A DNA stretch of 64,000 nucleotides from Arthrobacter wenxiniae (GCF_013376105.1 NZ_JAAMFM010000018.1:17519-81518), one strand, 5' to 3'. Shown: positions 8,204 through 19,814, counted from the stretch's first letter. The notes: generated from the letters alone by a model not told the origin. Translations and numbers: made by a program.

Positions 8204-9218
8204 GCTGTCGGAAAGTTCCGTCCGTAAGAGGCACCTGCCCCACAGATCGTCCTGCGAAGGCCTCCTCGAGTCTCCTAACCATCCCTCCGCATAATCTGTC
8301 ACCGGAGAGGACAACCGTGTAGCTGAGATACAGGTCCAGATCCTGATGGAGTGCGTCTGCCGGACGCTTGATCAGATCATGTAGGTCGGTGGCGTCTCTT
8401 TTCCAGCCAGTTGCCGCCTCGCGGAGGAGACAGGGGCGGGAACTGTCAGGGGATGCTGTCGGGCCGCCTGCTCTCGGAGGAACACGTAGTAGTGGATGAG
8501 CTTACCCGTCGCATCGCCTGCAGGCTCCTGGATCGACTCTCCTTGGAGATGAGTGATGAGTTCCGTCGCCGCGTCTCCTGGGGGCCGCCAGATCGATCCA
8601 GTAGGGAACGCATAGGCGGGGGACGCTGCGCTTGATGGCGACCACGAGCCTGAGTCGTACTTCACGGACCCTCCGATGACGATGCGCTCGAAATCGTTCC
8701 TAGTGCCGTCGAGGGCCTCTTGGCCTCTCGGGTAGATCGGGAGTCCTAGGCTATTGTTCCGCATTTCTTTGGGCGAGAGGCAGTGCCAGTGTAAGTGGAA
8801 GACTGTAGCTTCGGCATGGGGGGCGGCCCAGCAAAGTCTCCCTCTGCCCACGGCCGAGGTATGCGGGTCGCTCCAGCAAAAGCGGGACTCCGCCGACTTC
8901 AGGAAGAGTGCCGGCCAGTTGGGCGGGCGCCTGGACCTGCAGGGGACCAAGTCCTTCCGCACTGGCCGGCCGCCCGCGCCAGCCCCAGAAGTTCGGAGTA
9001 CCGCGCCAGCGTGGGAATGTAGACCCGGCTGGAGGAGGCGGCAACCACGGCCCCGCTGGACCGTGACGGCGATGGGGGCTTCCGCCAGCCCCGGGGGCGA
9101 GGACAGGACGTCCGCGGTCGTCCTGGCCATCGTGTGAAAGGCAAAATACACGCCCGTGATGAAGGCGACGAATCCGTGACGGCGTGCCCGGTGCAGGGGC
9201 ACGGCCAGGCTAAGCGCC
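8204..9218. other. Decayed intergenic region, no gene recognised
   Basis: About 1 kb between the recombinase tail and the amidohydrolase tail. Open frames exist on both strands because of the high GC, but none was recognised. A minus-strand frame beginning at 9220 has a partly hydrophobic start (GFVAFITGVYFAFHTMA) yet no family could be assigned. Confidence 0.5.
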
Positions 9219-9406
9219 ATGGACCCATCTCCGGCCCACCATGGTGGCCTTCACCACGGCGGCGGAGATGTTGCCGGGTGCTGTCTGGGCGGCAATGGGG
9301 TCCCGGTCGAGCAGAATGAGGTCTGCGACCATGCCTGCCTCGAGGGTGCCCCCTGCCCGCCCATGCCAACCAAGTCCGCGCTAATGGCGGGGGCCACGTG
9401 AAGGCC
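9219..9406 (-). pseudogene. Amidohydrolase C-terminal remnant cut by IS481
   Basis: The minus strand reads AGGTLEAGMVADLILLDRD then PIAAQTAPGNISAAVVKATM and VGRRWVH. This is the last beta-sandwich part of amidohydrolases of the imidazolonepropionase/prolidase group, where the metal-binding barrel has already ended. The upstream part of the gene is absent: the reading frame runs into the end of the IS481-type element at 9407. The rest of the gene is not seen on the other side of the element either, so a deletion accompanied or followed the insertion. Confidence 0.65.
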
Positions 9407-10408
9407 TCTAGGTGCACTCGGCCGGGACGTTGGTTACATGGTGAAGGGGGTGAAGACCTCTTAGCTTGGTGGTTGCCACACACACCGAACGACCAGGAGG
9501 TCTTCATGGTCCACCGTAATGCCCGTCCGACTCCTGCTGGTAGGACCATCCTTGTTCAGAGTGTTCTTCAGGGCCGGCCCGTGGACCATGTGGCGAAGGA
9601 AATGGGGGTCTCCCATACCTGCGCGCACCGGTGGTTCCGGCGCTATTTCGAGCACGGCTGGGCCGGAATGGAGGACAGATCCTACCGTCCGGGTTCGTGC
9701 CCGCACGCCACGGCCGAGGCGAAGATCCAGGAGGTCCTCGCGGCGCGGGTGAAGCACCGCGAAGGCCCGGTCAGCGGCGAACGCATCCGCGCCCGCCGGG
9801 CCACCGACCACCGCTACGAACGCGACACCGCCGGGGCACTGCTGCCCATTGATGTGAAGAAACCCGGGCTGCATCCCCGACGGTGGCGGCTGGCGGGTCC
9901 ATGGCCGGCCCGAGGCCGTCAGAGGCCGCGGCATCGGCTACGACTACGTCCACGTCGCCGTGGACGATCATTCCCGCCTGGCCTACGTGGAGGTCCTGCC
10001 CGATGAGAAAGACCCGAGCTGCGCCCGGTTCCTGAGCAACGCCGCGGCGTTCATTGCCGCCAGCGGGGCACCTGTGCAAGCCAGCGGGGCACCCGTGCAA
10101 GAGGTCATGGCCGACAACGCCCTGGCCTGCATCCGCTCCGCGGCCCCCGCCACGGCCCTCGCGGATCCCGGCGCCAAACACCGGCGCACGAAGCCGCGCA
10201 GCCCCCGGCAAAACGGCAAGGCCGAACGATTCAACCGCACCCTCCAGGAAGGCCGGGCCCACAAGAACGCCTACGACTCCAGCGACCACCGCACACAAGC
10301 CCGCACAGGATGGCCAGGCTTCGACAACCACCGCCGCAACCACAGCGCCCTCGCCGGACCACCACCCATCAGCAGATGCAACCAACCTCCCGGCCGAGTA
10401 CACCTAGA
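9407..10408 (+). mobile_element. IS481-family insertion sequence, inactive
   Basis: The element is bounded by 33-bp inverted repeats at 9407-9439 and 10376-10408 that differ at three positions (outer end TCTAGGTG). About 1,002 bp is normal for this family. Its transposase frame is broken, so the element is dead unless helped in trans. I see no convincing target duplication. The right inverted repeat supplies the stop codon of the neighbouring GntR gene. Confidence 0.85.
9506..10400 (+). pseudogene. Frameshifted IS481 transposase
   Basis: The gene starts at an ATG preceded by CCAGGAGG. It encodes an HTH region (PVDHVAKEMGVSHTCAHRWF) and linker, then shifts frame near 9870-9950 and continues in another frame with HVAVDDHSRLAYVEVLPDE, the block MADNALA and the block PRQNGKAERFNRTLQEG. 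These are the DDE motifs of IS481 transposases. A 21-bp direct duplication (10060-10100 region, ASGAPVQ twice) adds a further defect beside the second catalytic block. Confidence 0.8.
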
Positions 10409-11084
10409 CGGCGAAAAGAGCTTCGCGCACAGCGTGCTCGAAACCACTGATGTGGCTCCGAGCGAGCTCCGCGGCCCGGGCCTCATCTCCGTCGATAACC
10501 GCACGGAGCAGCCCCACATGCTCATGCACATGACGGGAGAGGTCGGGAAGGCGATCCAGGACCATGCACCAGATTCGTGTCGCGAGATTGTCGTAGCGAA
10601 TCAAGATATCTTCGAGGTGGGGATTGGCGGCGGCCGCGTAAATGCCTTGGTGCACACGGGCATCGAGGCGCAGGGTTTCAACGACGGAGGCCGCATTTGT
10701 GTCGAAAGACTCGACGGCCTTCATGACGGCCCGCAATTGCTCTCTCATCGACTCCGTCGCCACGCGAGCAGCGCGGGAGGCGGCAAGAGGCTCAAGCTGG
10801 GCGCGGATCTCGGAAATAAACGCAAGATCAGTGATCTCCACCCGCGACGCGAAAGTGCCCCTCCGCGGATACGCAACTACCAGGCGATCCAGCTCCAGCC
10901 GCTTAAGGGCTTCTCGCACCGGAGTCCGGCCGACGCCAAGGTCCTTGGCGAGGTCATCGTCATCAAGCAGGTCCCCGGGCTTGATGTCAAGCATCAGCAG
11001 CCGGTCCCGGATGCGCTCGTACGCCACGTCGGCCAAGGACTTCTTGACCATGTCTTCCGCGCTTGCCAAAGCTTCAACTGCCAT
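10404..11084 (-). CDS. GntR-family (FCD-type) transcriptional regulator
   Basis: The 226-residue protein has an N-terminal winged HTH (about 15-80; LADVAYERIRDRLLMLDIKP, VGRTPVREALKRLELD) and an FCD effector domain with the metal-binding acidic/histidine pattern (D..VHQGI, HVHEHVGLLRAVIDGD, ARAAELARSHI). FCD regulators usually bind small carboxylates and repress catabolic genes. It is transcribed away from purU1 with about 130 bases between them, so it is the natural candidate regulator of the purU1-dmg1-fchA-folD operon. Its stop codon TAG lies inside the right inverted repeat of the IS481 element, but length and the final helix look normal. Confidence 0.85.
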   Translation of the reverse strand: MAVEALASAEDMVKKSLADVAYERIRDRLLMLDIKPGDLLDDDDLAKDLGVGRTPVREALKRLELDRLVVAYPRRGTFASRVEITDLAFISEIRAQLEPLAASRAARVATESMREQLRAVMKAVESFDTNAASVVETLRLDARVHQGIYAAAANPHLEDILIRYDNLATRIWCMVLDRLPDLSRHVHEHVGLLRAVIDGDEARAAELARSHISGFEHAVREALFAV

Positions 11085-11179
11085 AACCCGGACCTCTTTC
11101 CATTCAAGTCAAACAGGCTATTGACCTCGCCCACTGACCAATATACGCTGACTCAAACCTAATATATCAGTTCCTGATC

Positions 11180-11194
11180 TGAGAATATATCTCA
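11180..11194. promoter_or_regulatory. Inverted repeat upstream of purU1, candidate GntR operator
   Basis: TGAGA and TCTCA flank the five bases ATATA, 25 bases before the purU1 start and in the divergent promoter region shared with the GntR gene. The leader is AT-rich against the genome background. Binding by the adjacent regulator is inference. Confidence 0.4.
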
Positions 11195-11218
11195 CGAGAA
11201 GATACCTAAGGAGGAGAC

Positions 11219-12133
11219 ATGACCCTAGTGGCAACAGACTCATCAACCAGCACGCTGACTCAGCCCGACCCCCGCGTGGAAGACCAGGTCCAGAAGTTCG
11301 TACTCACACTGTCGTGCGTCGAACGTGCCGGTATTGTCCAGGCGGTCACCACTTTTCTCTTCGAACGCGGCTTCAACATCGACGAGCACCAGCAGTTCGA
11401 CGACGGGCTCCGCGAGACGCTGCACCTGCGCACGGCATTCTCGGGTTCACCCGAATACACGCCGGAGAGGCTCCAAGAGGAGTTCAGCGCCATAGCGGAC
11501 CGCTTCGAGATGAAGTTCAGCTTCCATGACCAGACCAAGCAGCGCATTCTGGTGATGGTGTCCAAGTTCGGCCACTGCCTGAACGACCTGCTCTTCCGCT
11601 GGCGGGGCGGAAGCCTCGGGGGCGACATCGCCCTTGTGGTTTCCAACCATGAAACCCACCGGGCCATGGCCGAGGCCGCCGGCCTGCCCTTAATCTACCT
11701 CCCGGTGACCCCCGAGACAAAGCTGGATGCCGAACAGCGCCTGCTGGAACTGGTGGACGAGCACAACATCGACCTCGTCGTGCTGGCCCGGTACATGCAG
11801 GTGCTCTCCGACGATCTCTGCCGTTCCCTTGAAGGGCGGGCCATCAACATCCACCATTCCTTCCTCCCTGGGTTCAAGGGAGCTCGCCCGTACCACCAGG
11901 CGTACGACCGTGGCGTCAAACTGGTAGGTGCTACTGCCCACTACGTGACAGCTGAACTCGATGAAGGTCCGATCATCGAACAGGAAGTCATCAGGGTCGA
12001 CCACAGCTACGGACCGACCGCCTTATCAACCGTCGGCCAGGACGCAGAAGCGCTGGCACTCTCCCGCGCCGTGCGGTGGCATTGCGAACACCGTGTATTG
12101 CTGGACCGAACCAGCACTGTCGTGTTCCGGTAA
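11219..12133 (+). CDS. purU: Formyltetrahydrofolate deformylase, copy 1
   Basis: PurU hydrolyses 10-formyl-THF to formate and THF, recycling folate when one-carbon units are in excess. The 304-residue protein has an N-terminal ACT domain (about 25-105, starting KFVLTLSCVERAGIV) and a formyltransferase-fold hydrolase domain. Catalytic residues N210, H212 (INIHHSFLPGFKGA) and D248 (DEGPIIEQE) are all present. AGGAGGAGAC precedes the ATG. It heads the purU-dmg-fchA-folD set, where it would release as formate the carbon that dimethylglycine oxidase loads on folate. A diverged second copy stands before the second dmg gene at 32.8 kb. Confidence 0.95.
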   Translation: MTLVATDSSTSTLTQPDPRVEDQVQKFVLTLSCVERAGIVQAVTTFLFERGFNIDEHQQFDDGLRETLHLRTAFSGSPEYTPERLQEEFSAIADRFEMKFSFHDQTKQRILVMVSKFGHCLNDLLFRWRGGSLGGDIALVVSNHETHRAMAEAAGLPLIYLPVTPETKLDAEQRLLELVDEHNIDLVVLARYMQVLSDDLCRSLEGRAINIHHSFLPGFKGARPYHQAYDRGVKLVGATAHYVTAELDEGPIIEQEVIRVDHSYGPTALSTVGQDAEALALSRAVRWHCEHRVLLDRTSTVVFR

Positions 12134-14680
<2,547 letters not shown>

Positions 14681-14707
14681 CCACGCGACGGACCATTAAA
14701 GGACGCG

Positions 14708-14745
14708 CGGCCCGGACTCATGCCGTAGAACCAGAGTCCGGGCCG
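14708..14745 (+). terminator. Strong hairpin between dmg1 and fchA
   Basis: CGGCCCGGACTC and GAGTCCGGGCCG form a perfect 12-bp stem with a 14-base loop, 28 bases after the dmg stop. Only a weak T-rich tract (GTTCTT) follows. It could end most transcripts from purU-dmg and reduce expression of fchA-folD, or protect the upstream mRNA end. Confidence 0.6.
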
Positions 14746-14808
14746 CCGTTCTTCCATGGCCCGTCCCATACACCGCCCAGTCGACTCGAGCGAAGCCCAG
14801 GAAGACAC

Positions 14809-15435
14809 ATGATCAATTCAGAAACAATCACCGAATACCTCGCCAGCCTTGCCTCACGCGAGCCGACCCCAGGCGGCGGCGCAGCCGCGGCCCTCCACGC
14901 CGCGCAGGGTGCAGCGCTCGTCGCCATGGTTGCCAGATACACCACAGGTGCGAAATACGAGCAGCACGCCGAACTCGTTCAAAGGACCATCAACGCCGCC
15001 GACGGACTCGTAGTCGAGGCCCTGCGCCTGGCCGACGCTGACCAACATGCGTTCCAAGGCGTCATCGATTCCTACAAACTTCCGTCCGGAAGGGAAGACC
15101 TCAGGGCCGTGAGAACAGCATCCATCCAGGAAGCCCTCATCCTGGCCGCGCAACCCCCCACACAGCTCGTCAAGCTCGCCGGCGCCATCGTGGATCTTGC
15201 CACGGAACTCTTCGAGGTCGCGAACGCCAACGTCATCAGCGACATCGCCGCTGCCGCCGACGCAGCCCGCGCAGCCGCCACCACGGCGCGGGTGAACATC
15301 GACATTAACGTTGTCGCCATCAAAGACACAGCAGCCCGTTCACGGTTGGCTGACCAAACCGACGGCCTGGAGGAAAAGGTTATCCTGGCAGCGGACTCCC
15401 TCGTACGGCGTGTGCGCGAAAGGATTCTCGGTTGA
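14809..15435 (+). CDS. fchA: Methenyl-THF cyclohydrolase / formimino-THF cyclodeaminase family
   Basis: The 208-residue protein is an all-helical FTCD_C-type domain: TPGGGAAAALHAAQGAALVA near the N-terminus is the conserved glycine/alanine-rich loop, with LVVEALRLADADQHAF following. Family members either deaminate formimino-THF or, as FchA, convert 5,10-methenyl-THF to 10-formyl-THF. No histidine or purine degradation genes are near, and its stop codon overlaps the TTG start of folD, so the cyclohydrolase role is favoured. FolD here lacks its own cyclohydrolase lysine, which makes this partner essential to the route. AGGAAG precedes the ATG. Confidence 0.88.
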   Translation: MINSETITEYLASLASREPTPGGGAAAALHAAQGAALVAMVARYTTGAKYEQHAELVQRTINAADGLVVEALRLADADQHAFQGVIDSYKLPSGREDLRAVRTASIQEALILAAQPPTQLVKLAGAIVDLATELFEVANANVISDIAAAADAARAAATTARVNIDINVVAIKDTAARSRLADQTDGLEEKVILAADSLVRRVRERILG

Positions 15436-16307
15436 GCACCTTACTCCTCTCCGGAAAGACACTGGCAAAGACCATTCAGCAGAAAGCCCACGATGAGGCC
15501 CGCGGCCTCGAGGCCGACGGGCTGCACCCAACGCTCGCCGTGGTTGTGGCCACGGACGACGGCTCCACGCACTGGTATGTCCGGTCCATCGAACGGGCCG
15601 CAGAAAGGGCCGGGATCAGTTGCCGCATTGTGGACCTTGGCCACGATGCTACCGGGGACGACTTGGCCGTTGCACTAAAGGACCTCAACGCCGATCCCTC
15701 AGTGAACGGCATCATCCTCCAGACGCCTCTGCCTCCCGGTGTCGAGTCAGATGAGCTGGTCGGGCACATTGCCCCGGAGAAGGACATCGATGGCGCGAAC
15801 CCGTTGAGTCTCGGCCGACTGGCTGTCGGGCAGCCCTCGTTCGCACCTGCCACGGCCCGCGCCGTCATCGAGATCCTTGACCATTTCGACATCCCACTCG
15901 CAGGCCGGAACGTCGTCGTCATTGGCCGTTCCGCCGTCGTGGGGAAGCCATTGTCCCTGCTGCTGCTGGAACGCGACGCCGCCATTACCATCTGCCACTC
16001 CAAGTCTGGTCCGCTGGAAAGATACACCAAGACCGCCGACGTCGTGGTCGTCGCAGCCGGGCGCGCCGGCCTGCTCAACGGCGGCCACGTTTCTTCCGCT
16101 GCCATAGTGGTCGACGTCGGCACCAACGTCCTTCCCGACGGCTCCCTCGTGGGGGATGTCGATGAAGCCAGCGTGCGCGGCGTTGCCGCGGCACTGACAC
16201 CTGTCCCCGGCGGCGTCGGCTCCGTCACCACATCCCTGCTTCTTCTGCACACCACCCAGGCCGCGCGGCAACAGTCGCGTGCTTTGATCCCCGGAACCGC
16301 CGGATGA
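15432..16307 (+). CDS. folD: Methylene-THF dehydrogenase (FolD family), probably monofunctional
   Basis: The 291-residue protein has the FolD catalytic domain and the NADP-binding Rossmann part (VVVIGRSAVVGKPLSLLL, about 157-174) and ends with the conserved LTPVPGGVGSVT. Y49, the Gln of ILQTPLP and the Asp of EKDIDGANP are kept. The lysine of the YVxxK motif is I53 (YVRSI), and that lysine is needed for the cyclohydrolase step in E. coli and human FolD. It should therefore oxidise methylene-THF to methenyl-THF only, leaving ring opening to FchA. The start is TTG at 15432, overlapping the fchA stop by four bases, which indicates coupled translation. Confidence 0.92.
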   Translation: MSTLLLSGKTLAKTIQQKAHDEARGLEADGLHPTLAVVVATDDGSTHWYVRSIERAAERAGISCRIVDLGHDATGDDLAVALKDLNADPSVNGIILQTPLPPGVESDELVGHIAPEKDIDGANPLSLGRLAVGQPSFAPATARAVIEILDHFDIPLAGRNVVVIGRSAVVGKPLSLLLLERDAAITICHSKSGPLERYTKTADVVVVAAGRAGLLNGGHVSSAAIVVDVGTNVLPDGSLVGDVDEASVRGVAAALTPVPGGVGSVTTSLLLLHTTQAARQQSRALIPGTAG

Positions 16308-16483
16308 CCCGCCGAGGGCGCAACTGCCACCGCGCGGAACCCGTTGTCATATCCATCGAAGGCGCCGAGGCGTCTGACGGGCGGACCCTTGTCTCCGCAC
16401 TGGTGCAGCTGCCGAGGCTGCAGGAGACCGCCACACTGCCACCCAGCAACCCTGCCAGCTCCCTGTTTCGTGCCCAGATCTGA
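16304..16483 (+). CDS. Small ORF overlapping the folD stop, unknown
   Basis: A 59-codon frame begins with ATG in an ATGA overlap with the folD stop and reads MTRRGRNCHRAEPVV then ISIEGAEASDGRTLVSALVQ. No family is recognised. It lies in the same frame as the formate dehydrogenase pseudogene, from which only the TGA at 16481 separates it. It could be a coupled small protein or simply decayed sequence left at the 5' end of that pseudogene; I favour the latter. Confidence 0.25.
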   Translation: MTRRGRNCHRAEPVVISIEGAEASDGRTLVSALVQLPRLQETATLPPSNPASSLFRAQI

Positions 16484-16513
16484 AGGAACAATCACAGGTC
16501 TTCCAAAGCCCCG

Positions 16514-18329
16514 TTGCATGACATCGACGAGTCCAGGCTGACCGTCGGCAAACCCAAGACGAAGGCCGTCGGCATTCCCGCGGTGGTGAACTCGCTGAAG
16601 ATCTCTCTCCAGCAGATGGGCCCGGTGCGCAGCGTGCAGAGGCTGCTGGCCGTCAACCAGGTCGACGGCTTCGACTGCATGGGCTGCGCCTGGCCCGAAC
16701 ACGGCAAGCGCAACACGGCGGAGTTCCGTGAGAACGGCGCGAAGGCGGTGATCGCCGAGGAGATGAAAGGGATGGACCACCCCGACGAAGCGGTTTTCTA
16801 TACGTCGGGGCGGACCTCCAACGAGGCCGCCTTCCTCTACCAGCTCCTCGTGCGGGGCCTGGGGACAAACAATCTCCCCAACTGCTCCAACATGTGCCAC
16901 GAATCCTCCGGCTCGGCCCTCGTGGAAACCATCGGGATCGGGAAGGGCTCGGTCAGCCTCCTCGACGTGGAAACCGCCTCGCTGATCTTTGTCGCCGGGC
17001 AGAATCCAGGCACGAACCACCCGCGCATGCTCAGCGCCCTGGAATAGGCGAAGAAGAACGGGGCGGGCATCGTCTCCGTCAACCCGCGCCCCGAGGCCGG
17101 GCTCCTGCGCTTCGAGAATCCACAGACGATCTCCGGCACGCTCGTGGGCACCCAGTTGACCGACGACTTCCTCAAGGACCACACCGTAGGCCTCGAGGAC
17201 TACCTGGGGTTCCTCCGGAAGGCCCGGTGGGATGACATCGTCGAGGCGACGGGCCTGACGTTGGAGCAGATCCACTCGACGGGTGAACGCCTGCTGGCCT
17301 CCCATGCCACCATCGTGTGCTGGGCCATGGGCCTGACCCAGCACAAGCACTCGGTGCCGACCCTGCGCGACGTCGTCAACGTGCTGCTGCTCCAGGGCAA
17401 CATCGGCAAGCCCGGGGCAGGCGTCTGCCCCATCCGCGGCCGCTCCAACGTCCAGGGCGACCGGACCATGGGCATCTTTGAAAAGATGCCGGAGGAGTTC
17501 CACGACATGCTGGACCAGCAGTTCGGGTTCCTGTCCCCCCGCAAGCACGGCTACGACACCGTGGCGGCGATCCGCGCCATGCGGGACGGGAAGGTCCGCG
17601 TGTTCATCGGCATGGGCGGCACCTTCGTCGTCCCCCACCCGCCGCGCGACGCCCGCAGGTTCGAGACGCCGTCGGGCAAGGCCCACTTCACCGGCAATGA
17701 GCTGGAATTCATCAAAATCCCCCCGGGGCGGCTGGTCCTGCAGACGCTGCGCTCACACGACCAGTACAACACCACCATCCACGGCAAGGACGACCGATAC
17801 GGCGGCATCCACGGTGGCCGCCGGGTGGTCATGGTCAACGGGGCGGACATCGCCGAGCTCGGATTCAGCGACGGCGACATGGTTCACCTGGTATCCGAGT
17901 TCCAGGGGGTTGAGCAGGCCGTCCGCGAATATCTGTTTGCGATCGGAGGGAACCCGGACAGGCCAGGGCTCGTGGATACGCCCGCGCGGGTAGCCCGGGC
18001 GGCTGCGGAGATACTTGGCGGGCTTCACGAGGTCCCCCTGGCAGTGCTGGATAAGACCTTTGACCTTGGGCACGGAGAAATGGTCCTCGTCAAGGACATC
18101 CCCCTCTACTCCGCCTACGAGCACCACCTGGTGCCGTTCCACGACGTAGCCCACATTGGCTACATCCCATCGGCTGACGGTCTCGTCACGGGACTGAGCA
18201 GGCTGGCCCGGCTTGTCGATGCGGGGTGACCGGAAGCCCGGGGCCAGGACCATCACTTCAGCCGTCCGCGGGGAGCTGCGTCTGCCGGCGGCCCGGGCCG
18301 AGGCGCTCAGCCTGATCCACGGGCGTTAG
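16514..18329 (+). pseudogene. FdhF/YdeP-type oxidoreductase pseudogene fused to folE remnant
   Basis: The first part (to about 17,905) is a molybdopterin oxidoreductase like the intact gene at 27.0-29.3 kb: FDCMGCAWPE, SNMCHESSGSAL and [14 protein letters not shown] are all present. It has lost about 70 residues before VFYTSGRTSNEAA, has an in-frame TAG at 17,045-17,047, and lacks about 150 residues before [16 protein letters not shown]. From about 17,909 the same frame runs into GTP cyclohydrolase I ([39 protein letters not shown]) up to [12 protein letters not shown]. The folE end (RKPGARTITSAVRGELRL to IHGR-stop at 18,329) then follows in another frame with the middle deleted. Four deletions or lesions make both enzymes non-functional. 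The original genes fit the folate/formate theme. Confidence 0.85.
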
Positions 18330-18479
18330 GAAATTTCTGGACACACGCCGGCAACGGCGTGACCAGACCGACGAGCTCACGAATGTCGGCCCTACGAATC
18401 GCCAGGACGACCACGAGCAGGACTTAAGCCACTGCAGGGCTGTGCTGATTGCAGTGGTTGTACTTTCCCCGCGGCAGGC

Positions 18480-18770
18480 TCTTCTGCTTGGGGGAACTGC
18501 TTCGCATACTCCTTGGCTGTGCCGAATTTCGGCTTCCGCGGCGATTCCCGTGGCAGCCTCGTGGGCCCGGATTTCGTCCAGGACTTCAGCTAGCTCTGGC
18601 TCAGGCAGCCGATTCACCCGGAGATTGGAAGTCAGGCGTTCCTCGTAGCGCATGGTTGTTCCCGTCGCGTCGTCTGATCTCGGTAAGAGCTTCGCTCATT
18701 CGCCGCCGGGCTGTCCTGAGCGCTCGAATTCCTGCCGGCCCAGCTCAGTGAGTGTGAACTGCTTGCAGCC
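18480..18770 (-). pseudogene. Remnants of a PadR regulator and a HAAS/DUF1700-like partner
   Basis: On the minus strand, near 18,700-18,750 the block FTLTELGRQEFERSG resembles the end of PadR-type regulators. Near 18,560-18,653 the block MRYEERLTSNLRVNRLPEPE with AEVLDEIRAHEAATG resembles HAAS-domain partner proteins, which continue as FGTAKEYAKQFP in another frame. PadR-HAAS gene pairs are common in actinobacteria. Frameshifts and lost parts show decay. Confidence 0.5.
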
Positions 18771-18881
18771 CGGACCGGTCTGGCCGTGTTACACCGTCTG
18801 CTCGACGAGGCGCCGGCCGCGGACCTGTCGCCACGTTCTAGACCTGCTGGCCCGTCGACAACAACTCGTGGCCATGCGATT

Positions 18882-19814
18882 TCAGAGATCGTCTTCGGGT
18901 CGGGCGGCGAGGATCCGATTGGCACTGACCTGAAGGATGCCGAGCGACTCCTGGATCAGGGGCGATGCGATGCTCCCCTTGCGCACAGCGGCGACAATGC
19001 GGCGCGCGGGCTTTCCGCTTCCCGTGATGCGCAATCTAACCACGTTTTCGGCACTGCGCAGGGGCGCCAGCCGCGGCAGCAGGCCCACGCCCAGACCCGC
19101 ACCAACGAAGGCGATCTGGGTTTCCCATTCAACGGCCTCATGAGCAATCCGCGGTGTCACCCCGACTGCAGTGAACGCCGCGGTAAAAAGGGCATGGTAG
19201 GTGGAACCGGCGGCCTCTGTGATCCAAGGTTCCGACGCCAGCTCTTCGAGCGTCACCGTTTCCCGCGATGCCAACGGATGATCGGAGGGAATGATCACGT
19301 CCAAAGGATCGTCGAGCAGAACAGTCTGCTCGAAGCGCGGATCGTCCTCAACATAGGTGTCGGATTGCATCGCAACGATGACGGCGAGGTCGATTCGCTC
19401 GGCAACCAACAAGTCGAAGCAGCGAGCCGGATTGGCCTCAAGAACCTGCACGTCCAGCAGGGGACGTGTCGAGCGCAGGGTGGCGGCCAGCGGCGCGAGC
19501 AACTGGGCAGCCGCCGTGGAGAATCCGCCGAGCCCAAAATGGGACTGCACCTGGTCGCCGGCTTCCATGGCCGCGGCGCGCAGGCTCTCCCATTCCGCGA
19601 TGAGCGCGTCCGAGCCCGCGACGAGAAAGCGGCCCGTGGCGGTCAGCCGCAGGCCCCGTCCCTCTTTCGTTAATAGCTGCATTCCGAGCACGCGCTGGAG
19701 CTCTCGCAGTTGCGCGGAGACGGCAGAGGGAGAATAACCGGTGAGCTCCGCAGTGGCGCCTATGGTGCCGCAACGGGCGAATACGCGGAGTGTGACGAGC
19801 CTCGCATCGATCAT
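18882..19814 (-). CDS. LysR-family transcriptional regulator
   Basis: The 310-residue protein has an N-terminal HTH (VTLRVFARCGTIGATAELTG, YSPSAVSAQLRELQ) and a LysR effector-binding domain (about 90-300). The ATG at 19,814 gives the usual short N-terminus; GTG at 19,829 is also possible. It is divergent from gbcA1 with 160 bases between them, the classical arrangement for a LysR activator controlling its neighbour. It is therefore the candidate regulator of gbcA1-gbcB, sensing glycine betaine or dimethylglycine. The GbdR regulator of Pseudomonas is of a different family (AraC), so regulation here is organised differently. Confidence 0.88.
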   Translation of the reverse strand: MIDARLVTLRVFARCGTIGATAELTGYSPSAVSAQLRELQRVLGMQLLTKEGRGLRLTATGRFLVAGSDALIAEWESLRAAAMEAGDQVQSHFGLGGFSTAAAQLLAPLAATLRSTRPLLDVQVLEANPARCFDLLVAERIDLAVIVAMQSDTYVEDDPRFEQTVLLDDPLDVIIPSDHPLASRETVTLEELASEPWITEAAGSTYHALFTAAFTAVGVTPRIAHEAVEWETQIAFVGAGLGVGLLPRLAPLRSAENVVRLRITGSGKPARRIVAAVRKGSIASPLIQESLGILQVSANRILAARPEDDL

